Origin: Liquidambar formosana
Lineage: Eukaryota > Streptophyta > Magnoliopsida > Saxifragales > Altingiaceae
Length of the DNA stretch: 64,000 nt
Assembly: GCA_039720395.1 (NCBI GenBank)
Contig: CM077824.1
Span: forward strand, 17,426,046-17,490,045
Direction of reading: 5' to 3'
Shown here: positions 1 through 12,114 of the stretch, in pieces
Numbering within the stretch: the stretch's first letter is position 1
Layout of the letters: every line of letters begins with the position of its first letter
Notes under the pieces: generated by a model
Told to the model about the DNA's origin: nothing
The model's input: the letters and a program-made list of their open reading frames with translations, nothing else
The model's database searches: none
Program-made: the position numbers and the translations under genes

Positions 1-239
1 GCATTGGATCCCCAACAGTGCATTGGTTATCGAAATTTGTTCTTGAATCATGTGAGGGCAGTTTTTCTTAAAAACCAGAGTTTGATTGCTGGTGTTCAAA
101 CACTCTTCTCCTAGCCCTTCAACCCTTAGAAAACTCACCCTTCTAAATCTTTCTCTTACAAACTCATGGCCTCTTCTTCTACTTCATAAAATCGCCCTGA
201 CCTAAACGCAATGCCAGAAGCAAAAACAAAAGTCTAGCA

Positions 240-642
240 CCCAAGGTTTCTAAACATCTAAAATCAACCCCTTACCGTTGAAGACTATGATATATAACTT
301 TGCAAACACAACAACGGTAGCTGAATGACTCATCACTCCTCGTGATGAGAGAATATTGGGTGGACAGTCCAACTTGGACGTAATAAGAGATTCCATTGCC
401 CTTAGTGCTCAGGCCACAATAGTTACTTCTAACATGGCCCGTCGTTTACACACCAGAACTGTGGAAGTCCAAAGTCTATGTGACCAAGTCACCCACCTTC
501 AGGGTTACTCACTTGAGCCTATCAAATGATGAGGGCTTTGAAAGAGGAGAACAGAGAATTACAAAGGATAATATACTTGTATTCTAACAGACTCGTGCTA
601 AGGGTCGAAGCATTAGAAAGGCTTAGGGATCAAATTATTTAA
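240..642 (+). pseudogene. degenerate coiled-coil ORF of a retroelement
   Basis: A broken open frame reads on the + strand from about 240 to 522 (including ILGGQSNLDVIRDSIALSAQ) and, after a stop and a frame change, from 522 to 642 (MRALKEENRELQRIIYLYSN). The second part is rich in Glu, Arg and Leu and looks like a coiled coil. I do not recognise a precise family; such Glu-rich coiled coils occur in non-gag ORFs of plant Ty3/gypsy-type elements. It lies left of the leader of element 1 but runs antisense to it, so it is either an antisense accessory ORF or a fragment of another element. At least two stops and one frameshift make it non-functional. Confidence 0.4.
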
Positions 643-1800
643 CGAGAAAGAATTCCAAACAACCCTTAAAAACAACCTCCAACTGATCCCTCTAGTTCTA
701 CTCGAAATGCTACTATTAAGTAGTTCTTTTTTTTTTTTTTTGGTTCTTTTTTTACTTTGACACTTTTTTTCTTGGTGAATCTAATGGTAATGACTTTTTT
801 TCTAACTGGAGTACAAAAGGTAAACAGATGAACACAAAGGATGACCATTATTTATTCACATAAACTGACTGGAATACATATTTGAAACTTCACTTAGTAC
901 AACCCATCAGAAATACAAAATACATTACATAGAAACAAACCCCTGAAAATCTAAGAATAAAGGAAATACATCAACATGGGCAGGGTTGCAAGAAATGTTA
1001 GAATCAGAAAATTAACACTTTGTATAGAATTCTTTTCCATACACAGAAATTGACCACTTGGAGAATGAGAATGAAGTACAGGAACACTCTGAAGAAATCA
1101 TGGTTGCAGAGATGTGAACCTAAGAGGTACAACAATGGACATTTATAGAACAAACCCCCAATAGCTAGGAACAATACACCCCAACGATTAGGAATAGTGG
1201 AAAAAAATAGTGGACTTCCAATAGCCATGAATAGTAATCTCCTAATCAGTTGCACTCATTGGACTCCTAACCACTACACACAATGGACTCCTAATTTTCT
1301 GACAGGTTTAAACCATCTACAAGATTAACATTTTGATTGGGCTTTAATCCAAAGAATTTAAACAATATTGGGCCTTGTCCCATACCTGCATCCTAACAAT
1401 AAAAACAAAATGATGCATGTTACACATTCACACAGGATTACACAGAAAAAGTAAATTTACCCATGTTTTTAACGTGCAATTCAAACCAAGGGTTTCCTTA
1501 TAACCTCCGCCGTCAATAGGTTACCCAAGCTAGGATACCTGAGAGCAATCCGTTAACGTACTCACAAACTTATTGCAGGCTGTGGGTTGATGGTGTAGGT
1601 TGCGGATTGCCTATAGGATTGAGTGAAACCCAAGAACCCTCACCAAATTGCCATCGGGGTGTAGACACAGGCTATAGTGTGTGTTTGCAACAATTTTTTT
1701 AAAAAAAAACATTTTTTTTAATTTTTTTTTTTTGGCTTTCTAGATTAAATTAAATATACTAAATATGGTCAATGAATAATATGAAGTCTAGCTCATTAGT
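643..1800 (-). mobile_element. internal leader of LTR element 1
   Basis: No gene is visible here. The part from about 1490 to 1800 resembles 15820-16070 in the leader of the second element; both contain GTTAACGTACTCAC and a TGTGGGTTGATG-type stretch next to their LTR. It is therefore read as the untranslated leader just inside the 5' LTR of a minus-oriented element whose body lies left of the window. A T-rich run occurs at 723-760. Confidence 0.55.
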
Positions 1801-1817
1801 CCCTAGTAGAGTCGCCA
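1801..1817 (-). other. primer binding site of LTR element 1
   Basis: Immediately inside the LTR that starts at 1819, the minus strand reads TGGCGACTCTACTAGGG. It begins with TGG, as expected for a site pairing with the CCA end of a tRNA primer. A related site adjoins the second element (16071-16087). Its presence fixes the orientation: the LTR on the right is the 5' LTR and the element points left. The exact tRNA was not determined. Confidence 0.5.
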
Positions 1818-1818
1818 T

Positions 1819-2167
1819 TGTGAGCACACCGATTTTCACCACGTGCACGCTCTTACTTGTGTTTTACTGCTTTTGCTTCTGATTATGCTAACCTTGGAGG
1901 ATTAGCATATGAATAAGAGTCGCCACCTGAAAGGGCCAAGGAACCATTTTTATTAATTAGAGAAGGTTCGGAGCTAGGGTTCATGTTGGGAAGGTGTTAG
2001 GCACCCAACAATACCCGGTAATAAACCGGTTCTCATTATGTATTCATTAACCATGTTTAGTATTTTAATTTAATCTAGATCATCCATATATCATGCAATA
2101 ATTAAAACACACATAAATGACATATTAATCAAATAAATAATAAATATAATTTATACAATTCTACTAT
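1819..2167 (-). mobile_element. 5' LTR of element 1, 3' part (piece 1 of 3)
   Basis: In + orientation the LTR starts TGTGAGCACACCGATTTTCA and continues to 2167, where a palindromic element interrupts it. It resumes at 8850-9786 and, after a second insertion, at 17707-17763, where it ends GGGATGTCTACA. Joined, the pieces are about 1.33 kb and align along their length with the reverse complement of the uninterrupted solo LTR at 19101-20447 (1347 bp). It belongs to a gypsy-type family with termini TGTAGACACCCC...CTCACA. Confidence 0.8.
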
Positions 2168-2227
2168 TGTAGACATCCCATTTTCATCCTCTAATTCCAC
2201 ACCTTTCCACTTTAGAAGCATTATCAC

Positions 2228-5050
2228 TGTGAACCCCGAAAAATGTAAGGCCCATGGGGGGTTTGAAAACGAAAAAGAGTCGCCACCTTATTTTTTAAAG
2301 GAAACAAGGAAAACCCTAAAAACCAATTTTCTTTTAAGAAAACAAAAGAATGACTCCATGTTTAAAAAGGAAAGGCAAAAACAGTCTTTTGGAAACCAAA
2401 GAAATCGAGGATTCGGAGGCTAAGTTATGACATGGGAAGGTTCTAGGCATAGCCTATAGGCACCCATGTCACCCTTTCGGTCTCTTAGTTTTGGACTAAA
2501 TCAAGATCTTACCATACAAAAATTAGCAAGATATCATCACAAGAGTTGCATGCATATCATATATCCATCCATAACAAACAAACAAAACAAAGAAAAACTA
2601 AACTAAACTAGGATACTTAGATCCTAGGGCGGACTTGAACCTCAAAGCACCTATGTACCTTGTAGCAAAATACATGGATCAAAGTCCATGTAGTTCGAAG
2701 AGAATTAGGGTTAAATCCTAATATAAACCTATGGTAAAAATCCCTAGGTTTCCTTATTTAAAAGATTGAAAATCTGGTATTTAAACCAAGTTTGAAATAG
2801 AAGTAACTTCCACGAGATGGAAACTTTGATAAAAAGGTAATTTATTTAATCAAGGAGACCTCTAATTATTACCATAGACTCATATTAGGAAATAACCCTA
2901 AGGAGGGAGAAGAGAGAAGATAAAGGAAGAAAAAGTGAATTAGGGCACTTTCAAACCCTACTTACCTTGTGCAATATCTCCGAGCAATAGCAAGCTTAAG
3001 CAATAACGACCTTATTTGCAATAAAGCGATTATCACCCCTGTTTGCACCCTTACATGTGCTCAAAACAAACCAAAAGAAGAAAATACAAATCTGGGCAGA
3101 ATAGTATAAGGGCCTAAAATCATCCACTAATCATGCATATAACACAAACAGTGAAATAATATAAACCCTAATGCAATCCTAGAACCATGACATGCGTAAA
3201 ACCCTAAAATCAACTAACATGAACTGTAGAAAATCATCATAGCTATTCTATATGCAATATATATACAGCAACTATGAAGAAAAAGACAACAAAAAGCCTA
3301 AACTACTATGCTATATGCAACAAACCTAAAACAAGGGCAAAAGAAATCCTAAACTCACACACATGCTTTAAACTATGTGAAACAGCCCTAAATCATGCAA
3401 AACTAAACATAAATGACATTCTAATCATATGTATTAACAATGAAAGCATCAACACATGATAAAAATGCAAGCTTGAACATGAAATAATAGGTATTCAATG
3501 CAAAATCCTAAAAAAGACACTAGAAACCCTAGAATCACAACTATGCATAAAATCACATGGAATAACATTATAACATACTTAACTCCTCAAGGATAACATT
3601 TTAGTCATGAATATTAACCAATAGAAGTATCAACACATGATAAAAATGCCAACTTGAACATGAAATAGAGCTATTCTAATTTCAGCACAATAGAAACCCT
3701 AAAATCCCAACTATGCATTAAACCACATGAAATAATCCAATTACATGCATAAATCATTATGAATAACATTTAAACGATGTATATTAACTATTAGAAGCAT
3801 CAACACATGATAAAAATACTATCTTGAACATGTAATAGAATTATTCTAAGTGAAACCTTAATTTCAGCATAAAGGAAAAAGGGGTATACCTATGGTGGAT
3901 ATCTCCTTACTGCTGTAGAGACTTCTTCTCCTCTTAAAACACTCTCCTTCAAGCCTCCACACAAACCCTAGCTCTCCTTTGGAACTCTCTTTTACTCTCT
4001 TTCTCTAGAAATTAGGTTAAACTACATAAGAATGGCTTTAGTTGCCTCCAAGTGGCTCCCCCAATGCTGAAGTATAAAGGGGGTATTTATAGGGTTTGAG
4101 GGAAAACCCTCAATGGTTGGGATTAAAACCCTAAATGTCAATCCAAGGGTCATTAGAAACTCTCTTGGGGCTCAAGGAACTCAAATAGGGCTGAAAATAT
4201 GATGGAAAGGCGGTTGGAGGCGGAAAAATACGTCAAAATAGGAAGGGAATAAAAAAACCCTAAAAAATGGCTGAAGTACCTCGGGTGACCACCTGGCCTT
4301 GGGCGGGCTAGCCTCCTGGGGCTGGGCGGTCACCCGAGGGCTCCATCAGCACATGCCATTTTTGCACTCCTTCGCCTTCCAAAAGTGTTTCGGGGGTCAA
4401 ACGGAATCCGATTTTGACGAAACGAAAGCCAAAACGACCAGTGTTTCAAAGGGGAATGTAATTTGAGACATTTTAGGACAAAAATCCCTAGCCATGGCTG
4501 CATGGTTAGGTTTTACAAAGGCGGCTAACCGCTATGCACCATCGTCGCTAGCTTAGGTATGCACATAGGGTCGCACCGAATGCTTTCCAAACCAAAATTC
4601 AACCTTCCAAAACATCTTTAGGAATGAAATTAAGACTAATCAAAGTCAAATGAGTGGGACTTGAGTGAAAATCAGTGAGCCGATTTAACCTAATCCCGAA
4701 GTAGGTCTCTCAGCCACTTTGAACCATATTGAACCATTTTAATCCTGAACCATCAATTCATCGAATTGAACCCACAAATACGTCAAATACATCCATATGA
4801 ACTCCAATTGACAACTTGGAGATCATTTCAAGGTTAAATGGAAAGTTTGTGACCTAAAAGACGATTATGCCCCTCAAGTCACAAAAGTTCTTATTAACCC
4901 TCAATATCAACTCCAAATTGAACCAAAATTCATATCCAATGTCCTTATGATTCTAGAAAACTAATGCAAGTAGCTAGACTAAAAAAATAAAACAAAAACA
5001 TGCATGGAATGACAAACCCTAGTAAGGTGGTGCAAAAATGGGGTGTGACA
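2228..5050 (-). mobile_element. solo LTR, 2.8 kb, inside the palindrome
   Basis: The segment begins TGTGAACCCCGAAAAATG and ends AAAATGGGGTGTGACA, the reverse of a TGTCACACCCC...GGGGTTCACA LTR. It interrupts the left arm exactly where the right arm reads uninterrupted (AGCATTATCACATGTAGG in the arm's + sense). The flanks ATCAC (2223-2227) and ATTCAC (5051-5056) look like a slightly mutated target duplication. No internal domain, PBS or polypurine tract remains. Its sequence near 2270-2320 resembles the palindrome centre, so the two families are related. Confidence 0.7.
3417..3850. repeat. three imperfect tandem repeats, about 175 bp
   Basis: A block built around ATCAACACATGATAAAAAT followed by CTTGAACATG occurs three times, with starts near 3417, 3595 and 3768. 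All copies lie inside the 2.8-kb solo LTR. They are imperfect, so the amplification is old. Confidence 0.7.
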
Positions 5051-8000
5051 ATTCACATGTAGGTTTTTGCATCATTTTGGCACCAAATCTTTTTAATTAG
5101 ACTCTATACATCCCAAAGAATCCATGGTATCTTCGGGGGTTCAATTTGGTTAAGTCTTGAAAGCTAATAAGAACTTTTGTTACTTGGAGGACATTTATGT
5201 CATTTCACTTGCATAGCTCTTGTTCGGTATCCAATTCCCACCAAATTCATCCCAAGATGATCCCAATATCCTTAAGATGTCATTTGTAAGCTTGGTTTAA
5301 ATTTTGGCTAGCATTAGATATGGTTTACTTAAGGATAATCCAAGGTAGGCTCGGTTTAACTCTGTTTATCGACTCTTCTTGAAATTACTTCTTAATTTGA
5401 TCAAATTGGGTCAAATTAATGCTTCCTTAATATCAATTGAGTCTTAATTAAGGTGTATTAATGTTTAGAATCATTTTTGGAAGAGTTTGAATGCAACTAG
5501 GACTCCATTAGGGTTCAAACCCTAATATTGCACCGGTGAACCTCAATTGATCTCTATGAGCCATATGGGCTTAACCCTTAATTAATTGACCAAGTGTGAC
5601 TCAATTAGGAGTGTTTTAATTAGATTTAGAGTAGAAAATTGAGCCATGGTCGTTTTAAATCCAAAATTGATGAATTTGGACTTGAAATGGACCCGATACA
5701 TGAATTTGATGAGCAAGGAAGCATAAAATGAAGCAAAAAAGCACAAAACAAGCCATTGGTGGCCGGATGGCTACCCAAGGTAGCCTAAACGGCCAGATAG
5801 AGAAGCCAAATGACCACCCAAGGGGGCCAAATAGCCACTAAGGGTGCCTAGCTGGCTTGTGGCGGAGTTTTACCCAACTTCTACTTCTTTTGATTCAATC
5901 TCTTGATTTAACTCAGATTTTCTTCGAATTTTTGAAGAGTTTTGGATAGAAATCAACTCTTGAGAATGCTTTAGAACCTTTGGACCATCTCTAGCTAGAT
6001 CTAATCCTAGCCTTCCATTCTATCCACCCTCAGCTATAAATAAGGGTCCTCCTTTCCTTTATTCTACACCAAGTCTTAGTAGAGTTTTCCTAAGCAAATG
6101 AAGAACTTGAGTTCTTGAGTGTGGGGTGAACATTCCTTATTAGTACCCCCTCACCTGAGACTTATTTTAAGAAGAGCGTGGGCTCAATAATTAGTGGGGA
6201 ACATTCTTATTAGTACCCTCAAACTAGCGACCCATTCTAGCAAGATAGGAGGCGCCAGAGCTCTGCCCGACTTCCGACTCCCAACCTTAGGCTCTCAAAT
6301 AGAACCTTGCCTCGGTTCTATCAAGTTGTTCATGATGTTCTAGTTTATGCCATGATGTAATTGCTAATGTGATATTGCATACTCCCTTGAGTTTTGTTAA
6401 TTGTGGGATATTATTAGCTTTTAATTCTAAATCAAACTGGTTTATCAAAACAAAGTTGTTTTTATTAAAGAAAGTTGTTTTCAAAGTAAGAGTTTGATTA
6501 TGGATTGGATTATAATAGAGTCCTACGAAGAGTGAAACTCTTCCTCCTAACATGGTTGTTCGAACTACAGTGAACTTTAATCTTCATAAGAAGTACGTAA
6601 GCCACTCACTTGAGCCCAAGTCCAACTTAACTTAGATTTTATCTTTTAATTTTCTTAATTTCTAGTTATATTGCATAGGTTGAAATTAATCAAGCCCAAT
6701 AAATAAATGAGACCAATTTATTGGGCCAAATGGGTGCCTACGAGCTGTGGCTCGAAACTTTCCCATTTTGTAAACTAGCCCCCAAACCCTTAAGTTTGGT
6801 TCACAACTTACCTATTTTCCATTAAATGGAGTCAAACTTGTTTTTATAAAGCAAATCTTTTAGTAGTTTCCTCGTACCCTAAAAATGAGGTCACAACTCC
6901 CTTGCTTTTTGAAACTCTTTTTGACTCGAGGGAACAAAGTTCCATTCCACTTTTAAAAGAGTTTCAAAAAGCAAGGGAATCACCACCTCATTTTTAGGGT
7001 ACAAGGAAACCACTAAAAGATTTTCTTTATAAAACCAAGTTTGACTCCATTTAATGGAAAATAGGCAAGTCTTTAACCAAAATTAAGGGTTCAGGGGCTA
7101 GGTTATGAAATGGGAAGGTTCCGAGCTACGGCCCGTAGGCACCCATTTCACCCAATAAATTAGTCTCATTGATTGATTGGGCTTAATTAATTTTCACCAT
7201 GCAATATGAATAGAAATTAAGAAAATTAAAAGATAAAATGTAAGCTAAGTTGGACTTGGGCTCAAGTGAGTGACCTACATACTTTTTACGAAGATCAAAG
7301 TCTATGTAGTTCGAACAACCATGTTGGGGGGAAGAGTTTCATTCTTCATAGGACTTTATTAGAATCCAATCCATAATCAAACTCTTACTTTGAAAACAAC
7401 TTTCTTTGATAAAAACAACTTTGGTTTGATAAACTAGTTTGATTTAGGATTGAAAGCTAATAATATCCCATGATTAGCAAAACTCAAGGGAGCATGCAAT
7501 ATCACATTGGCAATTACATCATGGCATAAACTAGAACATCACGAACAAAAGGTTAAGAGTTATACTTGATAGAACCGAGGTAGGGTTCTATTTGAGAGCC
7601 TTAGGTTGGGAGTTGAAAGTCGGGCAGAGCTCTAGCGCTTCTAGCTTGCTAGAATGGGTTGCTAGCTTGAGGGTACTAATAAGGAATGTTCCCCACTAAC
7701 TATTGAGCCCAAGCTCTTCTTAAAATGAGTCTCAAGTGAGGGGGTACTAATAAGGAATGTTCACCCTACACTCAAGAACTCAAGCTCTTCATTTGATTAG
7801 GAAAACTCTACTAAGACTTAGTATAAAATGAAGGAGGAGAGGACCCCTATTTATAGTTTAGGGTCGATGGAATGGAGGGCTATGATTAGATCTAGCTAGA
7901 GATGATTCAAGGGCTCTAAATCAATCACAAGAGTTTATTTCTATCCAAAACTCTTCAAAATTTAGAGAAAATCCGAGTTAAATCAAGAGATAGAGTCAAA

Positions 8001-8849
8001 AGAGGTAGAAGTTGGGTAAAACTCCGCCACAAGCCAGCTGGGCACCTTTGGTGGCTATTTGGGCTACCTTGGGTGGCTATCTAGCCACCAGTGGCTTGTT
8101 TTGTGCTTTTTTGCTTCATTTTACGCTTCCTTGCACATCAAGTTCATGTATCAGGTCCATTTTAAGTCCAAATTCATTGATTTTGGATTTAAAACGATCA
8201 TGGCTCAATTCTATACTCAAAATCTTATTAAAACATTCCTAATTGAGCCACACTTGGTCAATTAATTAAGGGTTAAGCCCATATGGCTCATAGAGATCAA
8301 TTGGGGTTCACCGGTGCAATATTAGGGTTTGAACACTAATGGAGTCCTAGTTGCAATCAAACTCTTCCAAAAATTATTCTAAACATTAATACACCTTAAT
8401 TAAGACTCAATTGATATTAATGAAACATTAATTTGACCCAATTGGATCAAATTAAGAAGCAATTTCAAGTAGGGTCCATGAACGGAGTTAAGCTGAGCCT
8501 ACTTTGGACCATTCTTAAGTAAACCATCTCTAATGCTACCAAAATTTAAACCAGGCTTACAAATGACATCCTAAGGATATTGAGATCATCTCAGGATGAA
8601 TTTGGCGGGAATTGGATACCGAACAAGAGCTATGCAAGTGAAATGACATAAATGCCCTCTGAGTAGCAAAAGTTCTTATTAGCTATCAAGACTTAACCAA
8701 ATTGAACCCCGGAAGATATCATGGATTCTTTGGAATGTATAGAGTCTAACTAAAAAGATTTGGTGCCAAAATGATGCAAAAACCTACATGTGATAATGCT
8801 TTTAAGGTGGAAAGGTGTGGAATTAGAGGATGAAAATGGGGTGTCTACA

Positions 8850-9786
8850 ACTATCAAATATAAATTCATACCTCTTACAAATGAAATTGGTTGGTGTTTA
8901 AACCGTACACCAGGTCCCCTATCAATCTGGCAGCGTCCCTTCTATTGGGCCAAGCAAACTATTTCCCTTTCTCACAAGTCATCTCTCTTTTATTTTCTCT
9001 CAATGCAACTTCTCTTTCTTTTTTTTTAAAAGCATTTTCCCTACAAGAGCTCTCCTCCCTAAGTTTCTCTTTCTCTTTATTTTCTCTCAGAGTTTCAGCA
9101 TTCCCTCCTAACCCTCTAATTTTTTGGTCTCCTTGAACTCTCTCAAGTTCTTGCTATTTATAGAGAAGAATTAAAGTGCAAGCTTATTCACTTAACTAAT
9201 TTCCTCCACCATTCCCTACTTCTTTTATTTTTGCCATCCTACACATCTCCCATTTACCTAATTTTCCCCACCATTCCTCACTTCTATCCTTTCATGAAGT
9301 GGGTTTCTCACTTAAAAAGAAAAGAAGTTGTTGAAATAGTGAAGCTACCAGTCAATCTGACATAAGTTGGTAGTTATTTTGAAGCAAAACAACATTAGAT
9401 TTTTATCACTTAAGATAAATGGTGGATGAATCACTTGTGATAAATGGTGGATGCACCACTTGGTAATGATGGATGAATCACTTGAGATAAATGGTGGATA
9501 CACCACTTGGCAAATAGGAGATGAATTCATCACCATTTCAAATGTTAGGTAAATGTGAGCCTATATAAAGAAGGCTTTGATCGGAGACAATGAACACAAT
9601 TAAGAAGGAATGAGTTGAAATGAATGAGAGATAAATAAGAAGGGTGAGAAGGGTAAGAAGGGTGTATAGGGAGGACTCTCTCCAATTGGTTTTATATACA
9701 TATACATATACATATATGTGCACTTAACCCAATTGCTTGCTTTGCTCACAGAAAAGAGACCCAGGTTGATAATAAATATCACGGAC
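8850..9786 (-). mobile_element. 5' LTR of element 1, middle part (piece 2 of 3)
   Basis: This resumes the LTR after the palindrome, starting with the second ACTAT copy. It matches the reverse complement of the solo LTR at 19101-20447, including the T/C-rich block at 8960-9110 and the repeated ATAAATGGTGGATGAATCAC motif at about 9413-9520. The ORFs of 60-81 codons here are LTR sequence, not genes. It is broken at 9786 by the second element; the last five bases CGGAC are one copy of that element's target duplication. Confidence 0.8.
9413..9515. repeat. short tandem repeats of TAAATGGTGGAT type
   Basis: Units such as GATAAATGGTGGATGAATCA recur about four times with alternating tails (GAATCACTTG and ACACCACTTGG). 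The same array appears inverted at about 19429-19520 in the related solo LTR, so it belongs to the LTR family. Confidence 0.7.
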
Positions 9787-11382
9787 TGTAAGCACCATGT
9801 CCTATACCACATAGCTCGAGAGTACGCCACTAACCAAGAGGGCTAGCATGGAAAGGAATTGCCACCCAATTTGACTGGGGAATTAACTTGAACCCTAGTA
9901 GGGTCTAACTCGTCATAACTAGATAGGGTTCAGAGCTAGGGTACATCGTTGGGAAGGTGTAAGGCACTTAGCAAGGCCTGGTCGAAACCAGCCCCCACAC
10001 ATAATTATTGGCTTTGGTTAATTAATTATCTAATTAAATTCCACCCTAAACCATGCAAAAATATAATAGCACACACAATGACCAAAACAATGAATAAATA
10101 AAATAAAACAGAGAATCAAAAATATATCAGAAAGAATAGATCAAAATACACAGAGAAATAAGAGATATCAACTAACCAGAAACAAAAGATATGAATAAGC
10201 CAACAATCTGTCTACCGAGGTAAGGTGCGTACGCATCACTAATGGGTACGTACGCACCTAATAGGCATTTTTGCCAACTCAATCACATGCATACTTAGAA
10301 AGGGGGAAAACAAAACAAAAGACAAAAATAATAGAAAATAAACTTTCTACCCAAAAGGGAATGCGTACGCACCCTATAGGCATATCATACAGAATCACAA
10401 AAACCTTGTATTAATCCATATCATGCATCCTTAATAAAATAAAATATACAAAAAATAAATACGAATATAAACTAAACCTAAATCATGCTAATCATAATTT
10501 AGACAAAAATAAAATAAAATAAAATAATAAAAGAAGAACTAGAATAAAAAGCTAAAGAAAACCAAATTTACCGACTTTGTAATTATTCGTGGCCCCTCAG
10601 GTTTTTGGATTGAATCAAGCCAAAACGAATCTTCTTCTTCGTCAAAGTGTTATCACAACAAAGAGATCAAAACTCACTCAACTTTGAAAAAAAATAGAAA
10701 ATAAAAGACAATAAGAGAAAAGAAAAGTGATTTTCATCACTTTGCAACAGTAGAAACTTCAATCGAGTTTTTGGGTATAAAAATGTTAGAATTTGACAAA
10801 ACTCATGAAATACAAAGTTGTAAAGAATTGAATTATCTTTCTAAGAAGACCAATTTCATCAAATTCTGACTTTGGAATTAAAAGTTATGATTAAAATACG
10901 CTCGCTGGTTTTCAGAAAAACTGTTGCTGTTGAATTATAACGAATTTCACTCTTTAAAAACCCTATTCTCCTCCCCCTTCTCTAAGACATTAAAAGAGTA
11001 TATATATCTGAAAACTAGGGTTTTCCTTTCCTTTCTAGACTAGGTTTCTTAGAGAATAATTAAAAAACATTTTATAATGATAAAAGTCTTCTAATCTGAA
11101 TAGGAAAGGGAAATTGTCTTTTCTAAGAATTAGCAGAGTAACCGCTAACACGCATGCACATGTATCGTATGTGCGTACACACACTTATCATATACGTACA
11201 CGTGTTAGTGGCATGATAAAAATGACTAATTTAATAAAATAATTTTCCTTTCATTTTAACCAAAAATCTCATGCTGTGATTCGCACTAATTTTTAAAGGA
11301 TAATCTGTAAATAGCTACACTAAACTCATCACCGGGGCCACAAGACTTAAGATGACACTCGGTACAAAATGGGGTGTCTACA
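9787..11382 (-). repeat. 3' LTR of the gag-only element
   Basis: In + orientation it starts TGTAAGCACCATG and ends ATGGGGTGTCTACA. It matches 16088-17706 along its length with scattered substitutions. Both carry GTACGTACGCAC-type and TACGTACACGTG-type stretches and the AT-rich 10440-10560 block. Confidence 0.88.
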
Positions 11383-11386
11383 GTTG

Positions 11387-11396
11387 CCCCTTTTTT
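11387..11396 (-). other. polypurine tract
   Basis: On the minus strand AAAAAAGGGG lies four bases before the LTR terminus TGTAGACACCCC. That is the expected place for a plus-strand primer next to a 3' LTR, and it supports the minus orientation. Confidence 0.65.
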
Positions 11397-11846
11397 GTCG
11401 GAGTTTTGCATTACAATACGAAAGTCAAAAGCTTGAAAAGATGAACCATTTACCGGTTGGCAACTTAAAGTCCACACACACACACACACATGCAATAAGG
11501 TCATGCCAAACTCAGCTGACTACCTACGTACTCCTCAGAGATCAGACCTAGCGTAGTTCATGCAAAACAATGGGGCACTCAGTAAGTAATTTCTCGAAAT
11601 TACCAACTGAAAAAGATCAATATGATAATTTCATTCCTTTTCTGGGGAATAAACAAGAAGTTTCATTCCTTTCCCGAGGAATGAATAAGAAAACAATAAT
11701 GATAGAAACTTTATCCATTTCCCTATTGATAAAGGTATAATCCCTTTTCCGGTGGATCACAAACAAACATAGAAGATCCATTTTCCTATGGATCACAAAT
11801 AATCATAGAAGACTCCTTTTCCTGTGGATTAATCATAAAAAAAATA

Positions 11847-12114
11847 GTGATAAAGTGCTCCTAAAGGCGAGTACGAATTCTATCTAAAACTTAAACCTAA
11901 AGGTATCCATCTAGATAGGCAAGAACTCTATCTAGAGTTCAAACCCAAAAACAGTGATAAGGTGCCTCGCAAGACGAGTAAGAATTCTATCTAGAATTCA
12001 AACCCAAAGGTGTCCATCTAGATAGGCAGGAACTCTATCTAGAGTTCAAACCTAAAAACAGCAATAAGATGCCTCACAAGGTGAGTAAGAATTCTATCTA
12101 GAATTCAAACCCAA
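11847..12114. repeat. 2.5 tandem repeats of about 106 bp with internal palindromes
   Basis: Units start near 11847, 11956 and 12061 with GTGATAARGTGCYYC-like sequence. Each contains the near-perfect palindromes GAATTCTATCTAGAATTC and GAACTCTATCTAGAGTTC, and TCCATCTAGATAGG between them. The array lies in the non-coding interior of the gag-only element, between gag and the 3' LTR. Confidence 0.75.

Larger units (their letters stand above)
2168..8849. mobile_element. inverted LTR dimer (palindromic element)
   Basis: The element is bounded by a perfect 5-bp target duplication ACTAT (2163-2167 and 8850-8854). The left end reads TGTAGACATCCCATTTTC and the right end reads GAAAATGGGGTGTCTACA, so both ends are LTR 5' termini. 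Left arm: 2168-2227 plus about 5051-6921. Right arm: 6955-8849. The arms are about 1.9 kb inverted copies with scattered mismatches, separated by a 33-bp spacer (6922-6954) containing GGAACAAAGTTCC. Each LTR seems to lack its last tens of bases at the junction. The left arm is split by a later solo LTR. No coding sequence is seen; ORFs of 60-90 codons in the arms are not conserved between copies. Confidence 0.85.

Noticed and set aside
8012..9136. Four overlapping ORFs of 68-81 codons
   Set aside because: They lie in LTR sequence and are not kept open in the inverted or homologous copies.
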